Shown piece by piece: positions 33,527 through 41,206 of a stretch of 64,000 bases of DNA (the stretch's first letter is position 1; the number at the start of each line of letters is the position of its first letter). Source of the DNA: JAGWJU01 sp035533295 (GTDB lineage: Bacteria; Elusimicrobiota; Elusimicrobia; UBA1565; UBA9628); the NCBI GenBank assembly GCA_035533295.1, contig DATLUA010000040.1, forward strand, positions 6,942 to 70,941, read 5' to 3'. The notes under the pieces are model-generated. The model was not told where the DNA came from. It saw nothing but the letters and a program-made list of their open reading frames with translations, and did not search any database. A program made the position numbers and the translations under genes.

Positions 33527-34816
33527 CTAGTTCCCCGCGGGCGCCGACAAGATTTGGTCGGCCTTGAGGATTTCCACCGCGCGATTAAGAGTCTCGTCTT
33601 GAACCATGTCCTTCCGGCTCACGTCGGGACGCGGCTTTTTGTCCTTGGCGTAAATCATATCCCACTGCGCGTAGAGCTCGGACTCGACGTCCTTGGGCAC
33701 CGGCACGACGATGTCGGGGATAAGTCCGCCGCGGATGCCCTTGCCCTCGTCGCGCATCAAAGAGCGGCCCAACGGCGTGTAGTAGTGCGCCACCGTCAGG
33801 CGCAGGGCCGAGCCGTCGGCCAGCGGGATGACGGACTGCACGCTGAATTTCCCGTAGGTCCGCTCGCCCACGATGACGGCGCGATGGTAGTCCTGCAGCG
33901 CGCCGGAGACGATCTCGGCGGCGGACGCCGTGCCGCCGTTGACCAGGACGACCATCGGCAGCGCGGGAAAAGGCGCCGCGGTCTGGCTGCGGAAATCCTC
34001 GCGGCTTTGGGGATCCCGGCCCTGGGTGTAGACGATGAGGCGGCTGCCGCCGATGAACTCCGAGGCGACGTCGACGCCGGCGTCCAGGAGCCCGCCGGGG
34101 TTGTTGCGTAAATCGAGTACGAGACTCGTCATCCCCTGTTTTTTCAAGCCTTGCAGGGCTGAGAGCAAGTCCGGCCCGGTTTCCGCGCTAAATTCCGTAA
34201 TCCGGGCGTAGCCGATGCTCTTATCCAGCATCCGGGGCTCTACGCTGCGAATTTTTACGATTTCGCGCGTCAATGGATAGTCCTTGGTCGTCCACGGCCC
34301 CTTCTCGTCCTCATCGGCCGAGCGCGCGATGCTCAAGGTCACCTTCGTGCCCGGATCGCCGCGCAGCTGCTTGAAGGCGCCATCGAACGTGATGTCCTTC
34401 GTGCTTTTCCCGTTGATGGCCGTGATGCGATCCCCGGGCAGAATTCCGGCCCGGTAGGCCGGCGTGCCCGGCAGCGGCGTCATGACGGTCAGCCAGTCGT
34501 CCTTCATGTAGATTCTGATTCCCACGCCGCCGAACTGCCCCTCGGTCTCGCTTTTCATGTCCTGGCTGGCTTCCGGATCCAGGAACTCGGAAAAGGGATC
34601 CAAGGTATCGACCATGCCTTCGGCCGCCCCGTAAATGAGTTTTTTTGCGTCCTGCGGCCGCACGTATTGAGATTGGACATACCCCAGCATGTCCACCAAA
34701 ACTTTCAGCTCTTTGTAGGTCTCATCCTGCGGGGAAGACGCCGAAGCGGCGGGAACGGCCCCCGCCGCGGACGCCGTTAGAGCCAAAGCGGCGGCGATTA
34801 TCCATGTCTTGCGCAT
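33527..34816 (-). CDS. C-terminal processing protease, S41 family (CtpA-like)
   Basis: 429 residues. A signal peptide (to about 24) is followed by a helical region, a PDZ domain (GGVGIRIYMKDDWLTVMTPL, AGILPGDRITAINGKST) and the S41 catalytic domain (LVLDLRNNPGGLLDAGVDVA, GGTASAAEIVSGALQD with the Ser nucleophile, GERTYGKFSVQSVIPL with the Lys base). It should trim envelope proteins in the periplasm. AAGGAGGGAGC before the ATG is a strong ribosome site. The upstream neighbours EnvC and FtsX are cell-wall remodelling proteins, and Ctp proteases often act on wall hydrolases, so a shared task in septal or wall turnover is likely. Confidence 0.93.
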   Translation of the reverse strand: MRKTWIIAAALALTASAAGAVPAASASSPQDETYKELKVLVDMLGYVQSQYVRPQDAKKLIYGAAEGMVDTLDPFSEFLDPEASQDMKSETEGQFGGVGIRIYMKDDWLTVMTPLPGTPAYRAGILPGDRITAINGKSTKDITFDGAFKQLRGDPGTKVTLSIARSADEDEKGPWTTKDYPLTREIVKIRSVEPRMLDKSIGYARITEFSAETGPDLLSALQGLKKQGMTSLVLDLRNNPGGLLDAGVDVASEFIGGSRLIVYTQGRDPQSREDFRSQTAAPFPALPMVVLVNGGTASAAEIVSGALQDYHRAVIVGERTYGKFSVQSVIPLADGSALRLTVAHYYTPLGRSLMRDEGKGIRGGLIPDIVVPVPKDVESELYAQWDMIYAKDKKPRPDVSRKDMVQDETLNRAVEILKADQILSAPAGN

Positions 34817-34839
34817 GCTCCCTCCTTATATAAGCTTAA

Positions 34840-35991
34840 TCAAGGCTTCTCAAGCCAATCAAGCGGGTTAAGCGCCTGCGTTCCCTGCCGGATCTCAAGA
34901 TAAACGCTCCCAAGGCTGCCGCCGTCCAATGAACCGGCCCGGGCGATGACGTCTCCCGTTTTTACGGACTGCCCCTGGGATGCAAGCAACTGGCCCAGGT
35001 GGCCGTAGATGCTGAAGAAATTCCCGCCGTGATCCAAAATCAAGACCCGTCCGTAAGAACGAAAGCTTCCGGCATAAATGACCTGGGCGTCGCCCACAGC
35101 CGCGACCGGAACGTCCGGCTGCGTGGCGATAAGAATGCCGCGGCTGAGCATCCAAACCCCGGTCGCCGGATCGCGCCGGCGGCCGAACGCCTCCATAACG
35201 TGCCCCGCAGCCGGCCAGGGCAGCGAGTTTTTGGTGACGCTCCAGACCGATGGCAGCGCCCGCGGAAGGCGCTGGCTTTGCCGCAAGCGCCGAATCAAGC
35301 GGGTCAGGGCTTTAGCCGAAGCCTCAAGAGCTTTTTCCCGGGCCAAGGCCGCCGCTTTCTTCTGCTGCGTCGTCGCGATTTGGGCCAGCGTGTCTTGATA
35401 TTGCGCGTCGGTTTTGCGGGCGCGCGCTTGAACCTGCTGCCTTTGGGTCAGGATGCGGCCTTCCTCCCGCTGCTTCTGCTTCTTGCCGAGCGCCTCGGCT
35501 TTATCAAGGCCGTTGAGCCGCTTCAAGACGGCGGCCTGCTCCATGACGGCGCGCTGGAGCAGAAGCTCCCGCCAAATGCCCAGCGATCCAAAGCGGCTGT
35601 TTTGATCCCATAAATCATCGGAGTAAGTCCGAAGCTCCGACCGCATTTCAGGCCGCCACAGGCCGGAAGCGCGGCCCACGGCCTGCAGGCGGCCTTCCAA
35701 CAGCCGCCGATTGGCCCGAGCGGTGCGCAATTCGCGCTTGAGCCGGCCCATTTCATCGTTAATCTTGGCCCGGCTGTCTTCCAGGCTTTGGGTCTGGCGC
35801 GTCAAGGATTCCTCCATTTGCTGGTAAAGGACGATTTGCGCGCGGGCGGCTTTGAGCTCGCTTTGAATCTCATCAAGCTTGCGCTTCTTCGCGTCGAACC
35901 ACGCGGAGGCCGGAGTCGGGAAGCTCCAAGCGGCCAGCAAGACCGCCGGCAACGCCGCCCCGCTCAGGAAGTTTCCGCGCACAGGGACCAC
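34840..35991 (-). CDS. envC: EnvC-like murein hydrolase activator with degenerate LytM domain
   Basis: 383 residues from GTG 35991, overlapping the ftsX end by 28 nt; GTG 35982 is equally possible. Codons further upstream lie inside ftsX. A signal peptide (ALPAVLLAAWSFPTPASA) is followed by a long coiled coil (about 30-240) and an M23/LytM domain (about 275-375; VPVAAVGDAQVIYAGSF, RVLILDHGGNFFSIYGHLG, GSVYLEIRQG). The metal ligands are partly lost: the HxxxD motif is absent and the last HxH reads YLEIR. So, like EnvC, it should activate amidases rather than cut itself. The adjacent FtsX is its known membrane partner. Confidence 0.85.
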   Translation of the reverse strand: MVPVRGNFLSGAALPAVLLAAWSFPTPASAWFDAKKRKLDEIQSELKAARAQIVLYQQMEESLTRQTQSLEDSRAKINDEMGRLKRELRTARANRRLLEGRLQAVGRASGLWRPEMRSELRTYSDDLWDQNSRFGSLGIWRELLLQRAVMEQAAVLKRLNGLDKAEALGKKQKQREEGRILTQRQQVQARARKTDAQYQDTLAQIATTQQKKAAALAREKALEASAKALTRLIRRLRQSQRLPRALPSVWSVTKNSLPWPAAGHVMEAFGRRRDPATGVWMLSRGILIATQPDVPVAAVGDAQVIYAGSFRSYGRVLILDHGGNFFSIYGHLGQLLASQGQSVKTGDVIARAGSLDGGSLGSVYLEIRQGTQALNPLDWLEKP

Positions 35992-36704
35992 CCCGCCAGC
36001 GCCAGGACCAGGACCAGTCCCGCTTGGCTTGCCCAGGAGGGCCACGACCACCAGGGGGCGATAAGCCTCAAGGGAGAAGCCGTCACCAGGGTCAAAATCG
36101 CCCCGCAAACGCAGCCCGCGGCGGCCACCAGGGCCGGAGCGACGGTGTGGAGCCTTTTTTCCAGATGATGCGGCGAAATCCAAAGAACGCAAAACGCCAT
36201 CAAGACCACGAACGCCGCGCCGAATCCGAAGATCATGTCGATCCAATAGCCGTAAAATTGGGTTTGGAGAATCGCCTTGACCTCGCCGCTCTTATACCGG
36301 ATGTCGGACCAATCCGAAATGGAGGACGCCGAGGAAATCCAGTCCGTGATCCGGCCGAACCCCTGCGGCGACAGGCGGACCTCGAACGCGGAGGGCAGGG
36401 GATTTTCTCCCAGCCAGGCGATTGAATCGACGAGTTGGGGGTCCTTCCTCTGCAAGCGGTCAAGCGCCTCTTTCTTGGAAACGTAGCGCACGTCCTCGAC
36501 GTCCGGCAAGGCCAGGATATTGTCTTCCAGCGTTTTTTGGGCGTCAGCATCGACGTCCTGCGGCGGCACCAGAAGAACGACGAAGTCCGAGCGCAGCGAA
36601 GCCTCTATCTGCCCGCATTGGCCGCGCAGGAGAATCAAGGCTTCTCCACCCAGGCCTCCGGCCAAGCCGAGAAGAAACGCCAGCAGAAAGGACAACTTTT
36701 TCAT
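35964..36704 (-). CDS. ftsX: Cell-division protein FtsX
   Basis: 246 residues, slightly short for the family. A first membrane helix (about 4-22), a periplasmic domain (about 30-150) with the conserved DVDADAQKTLEDNILALPDV, YVSKKEALDRL and NPLPSAFEVRLSP, and three more helices (about 155-178, 187-207, 218-240) give the FtsX layout. AGGAAG lies before the ATG. FtsX normally pairs with the ATPase FtsE, usually the gene in front; here the upstream neighbour is an unrelated envelope protein, so FtsE must be encoded elsewhere. The overlap with envC supports an FtsX-EnvC unit that controls wall hydrolysis. Confidence 0.88.
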   Translation of the reverse strand: MKKLSFLLAFLLGLAGGLGGEALILLRGQCGQIEASLRSDFVVLLVPPQDVDADAQKTLEDNILALPDVEDVRYVSKKEALDRLQRKDPQLVDSIAWLGENPLPSAFEVRLSPQGFGRITDWISSASSISDWSDIRYKSGEVKAILQTQFYGYWIDMIFGFGAAFVVLMAFCVLWISPHHLEKRLHTVAPALVAAAGCVCGAILTLVTASPLRLIAPWWSWPSWASQAGLVLVLALAGWSLCAETS

Positions 36705-36759
36705 GGTTTTCTTCCTATATCCTTAGGAGTCAAACCGTTTCCGTTGGTCATGGTTCCGG

Positions 36760-38241
36760 CTAAAAGCCGGCTAAAGAGAACACGAGAGCGAGCGCCGTCA
36801 GGCCAAAAAGCCCGGGCGAGCGCGCCGCGGCGTAAGAAAGAAATCCAGATATTCCGGGAGAGCGTCCCGCGGAGGCGCGGGAAATTGCCGGAGGCGGAAC
36901 GGGAGTTACGCTCAGGACGTCCGCATCTCCCATCGCGACGGAGAGGCCGCGCAAGGGCAGGTCGCCCGAAACCATCAGCTCTTTATCTTTGGAACCCCGA
37001 ACTGTCCGGTAGCCGATGGTCCGTCCGTAGGAAAATCCGCTTTCCATGCGCAGCCGCGGCAAGTCCGCCGCGATCACCCGGGCCGGATCCGCGCCCGCAG
37101 GAATGCGCAGCCCCACGATCATCCGGGCCGACGCCCCTGGAATCTTCAATAAGTCCGTCGCGGAAGACGGGCCGGGATTCCAGTCCACCCGGACGCGCGC
37201 GACGGAAGGGACGGAAAACAAATGCGGCACCTCGTTTCTCGGCAGCCATCCGACCACGGCGATTTTTCCGTTCATGCCGGCTCCCGGGACGCCCGCGGCG
37301 AATCCCGGCGCGGGTTTAAAACGAGCCGTGCTCGACAGGCTGGCCAACGCGTCGCGAAATTCTCCGGGATGCTTCTTCAAATCCAGGCTCAACGCCACCA
37401 TCACCTGATTGGGGTGCGGATCGGCAGCCGGGGAAGGCGCGCCCGCGGCTTTCGGCGGAACGGATGCGGGGAGTCGACGGGCCCACAGGCCGCCGCCGTT
37501 TTCCGCGCTGCCCGAAGCGGACGACGGCGCCCCCCCTAAAATATGGGAGTCGTAATCCGCGCGGCCCATTTGCGCGGCCTGCCCCGTCGAAGCCGCCGCG
37601 GCCTTGCCCGCCGGCAGCTCCAGCGGCGAGAGCAGCCTTTGCAGCAACGACTTGCCTTCTTTTCCCGAAGAGGGCTGATTGCCCGTGCGCGCCGGATGGA
37701 AACCCGGGGTCGCGCTCGCCGCTTGGCCGTTTTGCGCGTTGACCAGGAAATCCTCAAGACTGCCGGCGGGCAGCGGCGGAGGCCCCGCCGGAGAAATGCC
37801 CTCCGCCTGCGCGGGAGCCCCCGCCGCAACGGGTTCGGCGGGAGCCGTCATGACCGAGGCCGGCACCGCCGCCGGAACTTCCGGCAGAGCCTGCGGCGCG
37901 GAGGGCGCCGCGGCGGCGGGCGGCGTTTTCGGCGAAGCCGCGAAGGACGGCAAAAATTTCGGCGCGAATGAACGGCGCATGGAGGCTCCGGGCAGAATTC
38001 GCGGCGCGGAGCTCTCCATGAAGTCGCCGATATCCGGAGAAAGTCCGGCTCCCGCGCCGCCGGGAACCAGAGCCTCGTTGGCGGCCGGAGAATTCGTCAA
38101 GACCGAGCCGGCTTCGGGGGCCTCCGCCGCCTCTTCCTGCGCGAAAACGCGCGGCGCGGCCGCGGCGAAAACAACAGCCGCGAGCGCGAAAAGGAGCGTC
38201 ATTCGGCCCGTTTTCATGTCCAGTATGCTTTTCAAATTCAT
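36760..38241 (-). CDS. Ala/Pro-rich envelope protein with C-terminal membrane helix
   Basis: 493 residues. A signal peptide (TLLFALAAVVFAAAAPRVFA) leads to an Ala/Pro/Glu-rich, poorly ordered region to about residue 275. Then comes a folded part (about 285-455): NQVMVALSLDLKKHPGEFRDA, GKIAVVGWLPRNEVPHLF, VARVRVDWNPGP, MIVGLRIPAGADPARVIAA, ending in a hydrophobic segment (GLFGLTALALVFSLAG). The folded part has two similar alpha/beta units, recalling small ferredoxin-like domains, but I assign no family. It may span the cell wall and be held in the membrane at its C-terminus. It is divergent from the transhydrogenase operon. Confidence 0.6.
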   Translation of the reverse strand: MNLKSILDMKTGRMTLLFALAAVVFAAAAPRVFAQEEAAEAPEAGSVLTNSPAANEALVPGGAGAGLSPDIGDFMESSAPRILPGASMRRSFAPKFLPSFAASPKTPPAAAAPSAPQALPEVPAAVPASVMTAPAEPVAAGAPAQAEGISPAGPPPLPAGSLEDFLVNAQNGQAASATPGFHPARTGNQPSSGKEGKSLLQRLLSPLELPAGKAAAASTGQAAQMGRADYDSHILGGAPSSASGSAENGGGLWARRLPASVPPKAAGAPSPAADPHPNQVMVALSLDLKKHPGEFRDALASLSSTARFKPAPGFAAGVPGAGMNGKIAVVGWLPRNEVPHLFSVPSVARVRVDWNPGPSSATDLLKIPGASARMIVGLRIPAGADPARVIAADLPRLRMESGFSYGRTIGYRTVRGSKDKELMVSGDLPLRGLSVAMGDADVLSVTPVPPPAISRASAGRSPGISGFLSYAAARSPGLFGLTALALVFSLAGF

Positions 38242-38326
38242 GATAGCAAATTGAAATTAATTTGAGCCCCGTACGTAAAAAGGATTGGACCGATTCTTTC
38301 AAAATCAGAAGCATCGTTTCTTGATG

Positions 38327-38335
38327 TGCTATAAT
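38327..38335 (+). promoter_or_regulatory. Extended -10 promoter of the transhydrogenase operon
   Basis: TGCTATAAT: a perfect TATAAT (38330-38335) with the TG one base upstream; no clear -35 is present, as expected for an extended -10. Start near 38342. The ATG at 38334 lies inside the box and cannot be the translation start. Confidence 0.65.
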
Positions 38336-38354
38336 GAAAAAACAAGGCGATTTT

Positions 38355-39491
38355 GTGGGCATCATCGTAGCGATTCCAAAAGAAACGGCGGCCGGAGAAC
38401 ATCGCGTAGCCCTTGTCCCGGAAGTCGCCGGCGCCCTGGTCAAAAAAGGCATCGCGGTTCTGGTGGAAGCCGGCGCGGGGGCTTCGTCCTACTATCCCGA
38501 CGCCCTTTATTCCGCGGCCAAAGCCGAAATCGTCTCCTCCAGGCGGGCGCTCCTTGAGAAATCCTCGATTGTTCTCAAGGTCCAGCCCCCGACTCAAGAG
38601 GAAATCGCCTGGATGCGGCCCGGGACCGTGGTCGTCTCCTTCATCAACCCGAGCCGCAATTCCGAGATTGTCCGGCGCATGCGCGACGCCCAGATCACGG
38701 CTTTCGCCATGGAACTCATTCCCCGCATCACCCGGGCGCAGAGCATGGACGCGCTCTCCTCCCAGGCGACCGCGGCCGGATACAAGGCGGCGCTTTTAGC
38801 GGCCGAGCATTCCCCCAAATTTTTTCCCATGCTCACGACCGCGGCGGGGACCGTCCGCCCGGCCAAGGTTCTGGTCTTGGGCGCAGGCGTGGCCGGCCTC
38901 ATGGCCATCGCGACCGCGCGCAGACTGGGCGCCGTGGTGGAGGCCTACGACGTGCGGCGCGCGGCCGGCGAGCACGTGCGCGCCTTGGGGGCGAAATTTC
39001 TCGAGCTCGCGCTTAACGCCGAGGCTTCAGGCGGCTATGCTCGGGATCTCACCGCCGAGGAGAAAGCCCAGGAGAGGGCGATGGTCGCCGAGGCCGTCGC
39101 TCGCGCGGACGCCGTCATCACCACCGCCAACATCCCCGGCCGCAAGGCGCCGAGGCTCATCGATCGCGAAATGGCTTCGCGCATGCAGCCGGGCTCGGTC
39201 ATCGTGGATTTAGCCGCGGAGTCGGGCGGCAACTGCGAGCTCACCCAGCCCGGAAAAACCGCGATCGTGGGCGGCGTCATCGTGCTGGGGCCGGAAAACA
39301 TCCCTTCCCAAATTCCTTTTCATTCCAGCCGGCTCTACGCTAAAAACCAGCAGGCGTTCCTTGAGCTTCTCATCGGCAAGGACGGCGCTCTCAACGAAAA
39401 TTTCAGCGACGAGATTCTCGCCGCGGCGCTGCTCGTTCACCAAGGCCGTGTCGCACACGAACCTACGCGGGAATTAGTGGAAACGGCATGA
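38355..39491 (+). CDS. pntAA: NAD(P) transhydrogenase, alpha-1 subunit (domain I)
   Basis: 378 residues from GTG 38355. That start gives MGIIVAIPKETAAGEHRVALVPEV, which matches the family start; AAGGCG lies six bases before it, and an ATG 21 bases upstream falls in the promoter -10 box. The alanine-dehydrogenase/PNT fold is complete: substrate loop RVALVPE, VQPPTQEEIAWMRPGT, the NAD-binding VLVLGAGVAGLMAIATARRL with the acidic YDVR, and ITTANIPGRKAPRLI. This soluble subunit binds NAD(H). With the two following genes it uses the proton gradient to reduce NADP+ with NADH. Splitting PntA into two genes is common outside Enterobacteria. Confidence 0.95.
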   Translation: MGIIVAIPKETAAGEHRVALVPEVAGALVKKGIAVLVEAGAGASSYYPDALYSAAKAEIVSSRRALLEKSSIVLKVQPPTQEEIAWMRPGTVVVSFINPSRNSEIVRRMRDAQITAFAMELIPRITRAQSMDALSSQATAAGYKAALLAAEHSPKFFPMLTTAAGTVRPAKVLVLGAGVAGLMAIATARRLGAVVEAYDVRRAAGEHVRALGAKFLELALNAEASGGYARDLTAEEKAQERAMVAEAVARADAVITTANIPGRKAPRLIDREMASRMQPGSVIVDLAAESGGNCELTQPGKTAIVGGVIVLGPENIPSQIPFHSSRLYAKNQQAFLELLIGKDGALNENFSDEILAAALLVHQGRVAHEPTRELVETA

Positions 39492-39775
39492 TTACCGGGA
39501 TGTGGGCATCTTTAACCATCGTCATCTTGGCCGCTTTCACCGGCTACGAGGTCATCAGTCGCGTGCCGGTCATGCTCCACACGCCGCTCATGAGCGGATC
39601 CAATTTTATCCACGGCATCGTGCTGGTGGGCGCCATGATCGCCCTTGGACACGCTCGCACGCCGCTGGAGCAGGCGGTGGGATTTGTCGCCGTGGCCCTG
39701 GCCGCGGCCAACGTCGCTGGAGGATACGTCGTCACCGATAGGATTCTGCGCATGTTCTGCAAGGCCAAGGAGTAG
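39488..39775 (+). CDS. pntAB: NAD(P) transhydrogenase, alpha-2 membrane subunit
   Basis: 95 residues with three or four membrane helices (VILAAFTGYEVIS, FIHGIVLVGAMIALG, AVGFVAVALAAANVAGGYVV). The segment VPVMLHTPLMSGSNFIHGIV is the signature of the PntA membrane domain, and TDRILRMF is its usual end. It forms the proton channel with PntB. The start overlaps the alpha-1 gene by ATGA and the next gene begins six bases after its stop. Confidence 0.96.
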   Translation: MITGMWASLTIVILAAFTGYEVISRVPVMLHTPLMSGSNFIHGIVLVGAMIALGHARTPLEQAVGFVAVALAAANVAGGYVVTDRILRMFCKAKE

Positions 39776-39781
39776 AGCCCG

Positions 39782-41140
39782 GTGTCCGCCTCTATCCTCA
39801 TCGAACCCGTTTACCTCTTAGCCTGCGTTTCCTTCATCCTGGCGCTAAAACGAATGAGCCGGCCGCAAACTGCGGCCAGCGGCATGGTCTTCGCCGGCCT
39901 GGCGATGGCCGCCGCCATCGCCGTCACCTTCGCCATTCCGGGAATGCGGAACTTCGCGCTCATGGCCGTCGCCATGGCCCTGGGCGGCGGCGCGGCCTAT
40001 TACGCGGCGAAAAAAGTCGCCATGACGGGAATGCCCCAAATGGTCGCCATCTACAACGGCATGGGCGGCGGCGCCGCCGGAGCCATCGGCGCCCTGGAAC
40101 TCCTGCGCGGCGCGACCGGAGTCGCGGGGGCGTTTTCGGCCGCGGGCGGCATCATCGGCGCCGTTTCCATTTCAGGGAGCGTCATCGCGTTTCTGAAGCT
40201 GCAGGGCTGGATGCGCGAGAAGGCCATCGTCTACCCCCTGCAAAAGGCCTCCAATTTGGTTCTTCTGGCGGCGGCCGTGGCCGCGGGCGCCTTCTGCGCG
40301 ATTCATCCCTCCCGCGAAATTTTGACCGTCTTCTTCCTGCTCTCGACCGCCTTTGGGTTCCTCATGACTGTCCCCATCGGGGGCGCGGACATGCCCGTGG
40401 TCATTTCCTTATATAACGCGCTGACCGGCGTGGCCGTGGCCATGGACGGGTTCGCCATAGGCAACTTCGCCATGATGATAGCCGGAACTTTGGTCGGAGC
40501 GGCGGGCTCGCTCCTGACCCTGCTCATGGCCAAGGCCATGAACCGCTCCATTCCCAGCATTCTTTTCGGCGGCTTCGGCGCGACGGAGCAGGACTCGGGC
40601 GACATCGCGGGAAGCCTCAAGTCCATCGAGCCGTCCGACGCGGCCTTGATGCTGGGCTACGCCGGAAAAGTCATCGTCATCCCCGGCTATGGCCTGGCCG
40701 TGGCGCAGGCCCAGCAGAAGGTCAAGGAACTCATGGACGCGCTGGAGGCCAAGGGCGTCACGGTCAAGTTCGGCATCCACCCCGTCGCCGGGCGCATGCC
40801 GGGGCACATGGACGTCCTCTTGGCCGAGGCCAAGGTTCCCTACGACCATCTTTTCGACCGCGATGAGATCAACGCGGAATTTTCCAACGCTGACGTGGCC
40901 CTGGTCATCGGCGCCAACGACGTCGTCAATCCTTCCGCGCACCGCGCCGGCAGCCCGCTCTACGGGATGCCCATACTGGACGCCGAGCAGGCCAAGAACG
41001 TCATCGTCCTGAAGCGCGGAAAGGGCAGGGGCTTCGCCGGCATCGAGAACGAGCTCTTCTACAAGGACAACACCCGGATGCTCTACGGCGACGCCCAGGA
41101 AAGCGTCTCCAAGCTCATCCAGGCGCTCAAAGACGTTTAA
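39782..41140 (+). CDS. pntB: NAD(P) transhydrogenase, beta subunit
   Basis: 452 residues from a GTG start. The N-terminal part has about nine membrane helices (TGMPQMVAIYNGMGGGAAG, VPIGGADMPVVISLYNALTG). The C-terminal NADP-binding domain III carries GYAGKVIVIPGYGLAVAQAQ, FGIHPVAGRMPGHMDVLL, DVALVIGANDVVNP and SPLYGMPILD, all intact. It completes the proton-translocating transhydrogenase with the two preceding genes. Confidence 0.97.
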   Translation: MSASILIEPVYLLACVSFILALKRMSRPQTAASGMVFAGLAMAAAIAVTFAIPGMRNFALMAVAMALGGGAAYYAAKKVAMTGMPQMVAIYNGMGGGAAGAIGALELLRGATGVAGAFSAAGGIIGAVSISGSVIAFLKLQGWMREKAIVYPLQKASNLVLLAAAVAAGAFCAIHPSREILTVFFLLSTAFGFLMTVPIGGADMPVVISLYNALTGVAVAMDGFAIGNFAMMIAGTLVGAAGSLLTLLMAKAMNRSIPSILFGGFGATEQDSGDIAGSLKSIEPSDAALMLGYAGKVIVIPGYGLAVAQAQQKVKELMDALEAKGVTVKFGIHPVAGRMPGHMDVLLAEAKVPYDHLFDRDEINAEFSNADVALVIGANDVVNPSAHRAGSPLYGMPILDAEQAKNVIVLKRGKGRGFAGIENELFYKDNTRMLYGDAQESVSKLIQALKDV

Positions 41141-41169
41141 CCTGCCGCCCCGCGATAAAAATTCAGGCC

Positions 41170-41198
41170 TTGCTTTTTTTAGGTATTGGGGGCAAACT
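41170..41198 (+). promoter_or_regulatory. Possible promoter of the TPR/FlgD-OmpA operon
   Basis: TTGCTT (41170-41175), a 17-nt spacer and CAAACT (41193-41198). The start would be near 41205, two bases before the ATG at 41207, so again almost leaderless. It lies in the only gap (66 nt) between pntB and the TPR gene. Confidence 0.35.
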
Positions 41199-41206
41199 TC
41201 ATTGGC

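Noticed and set aside
34840..36246. A longer EnvC starting at 36246
   Set aside because: The first 85 residues would come from another frame of ftsX and show no signal peptide; GTG 35991 gives a normal one.
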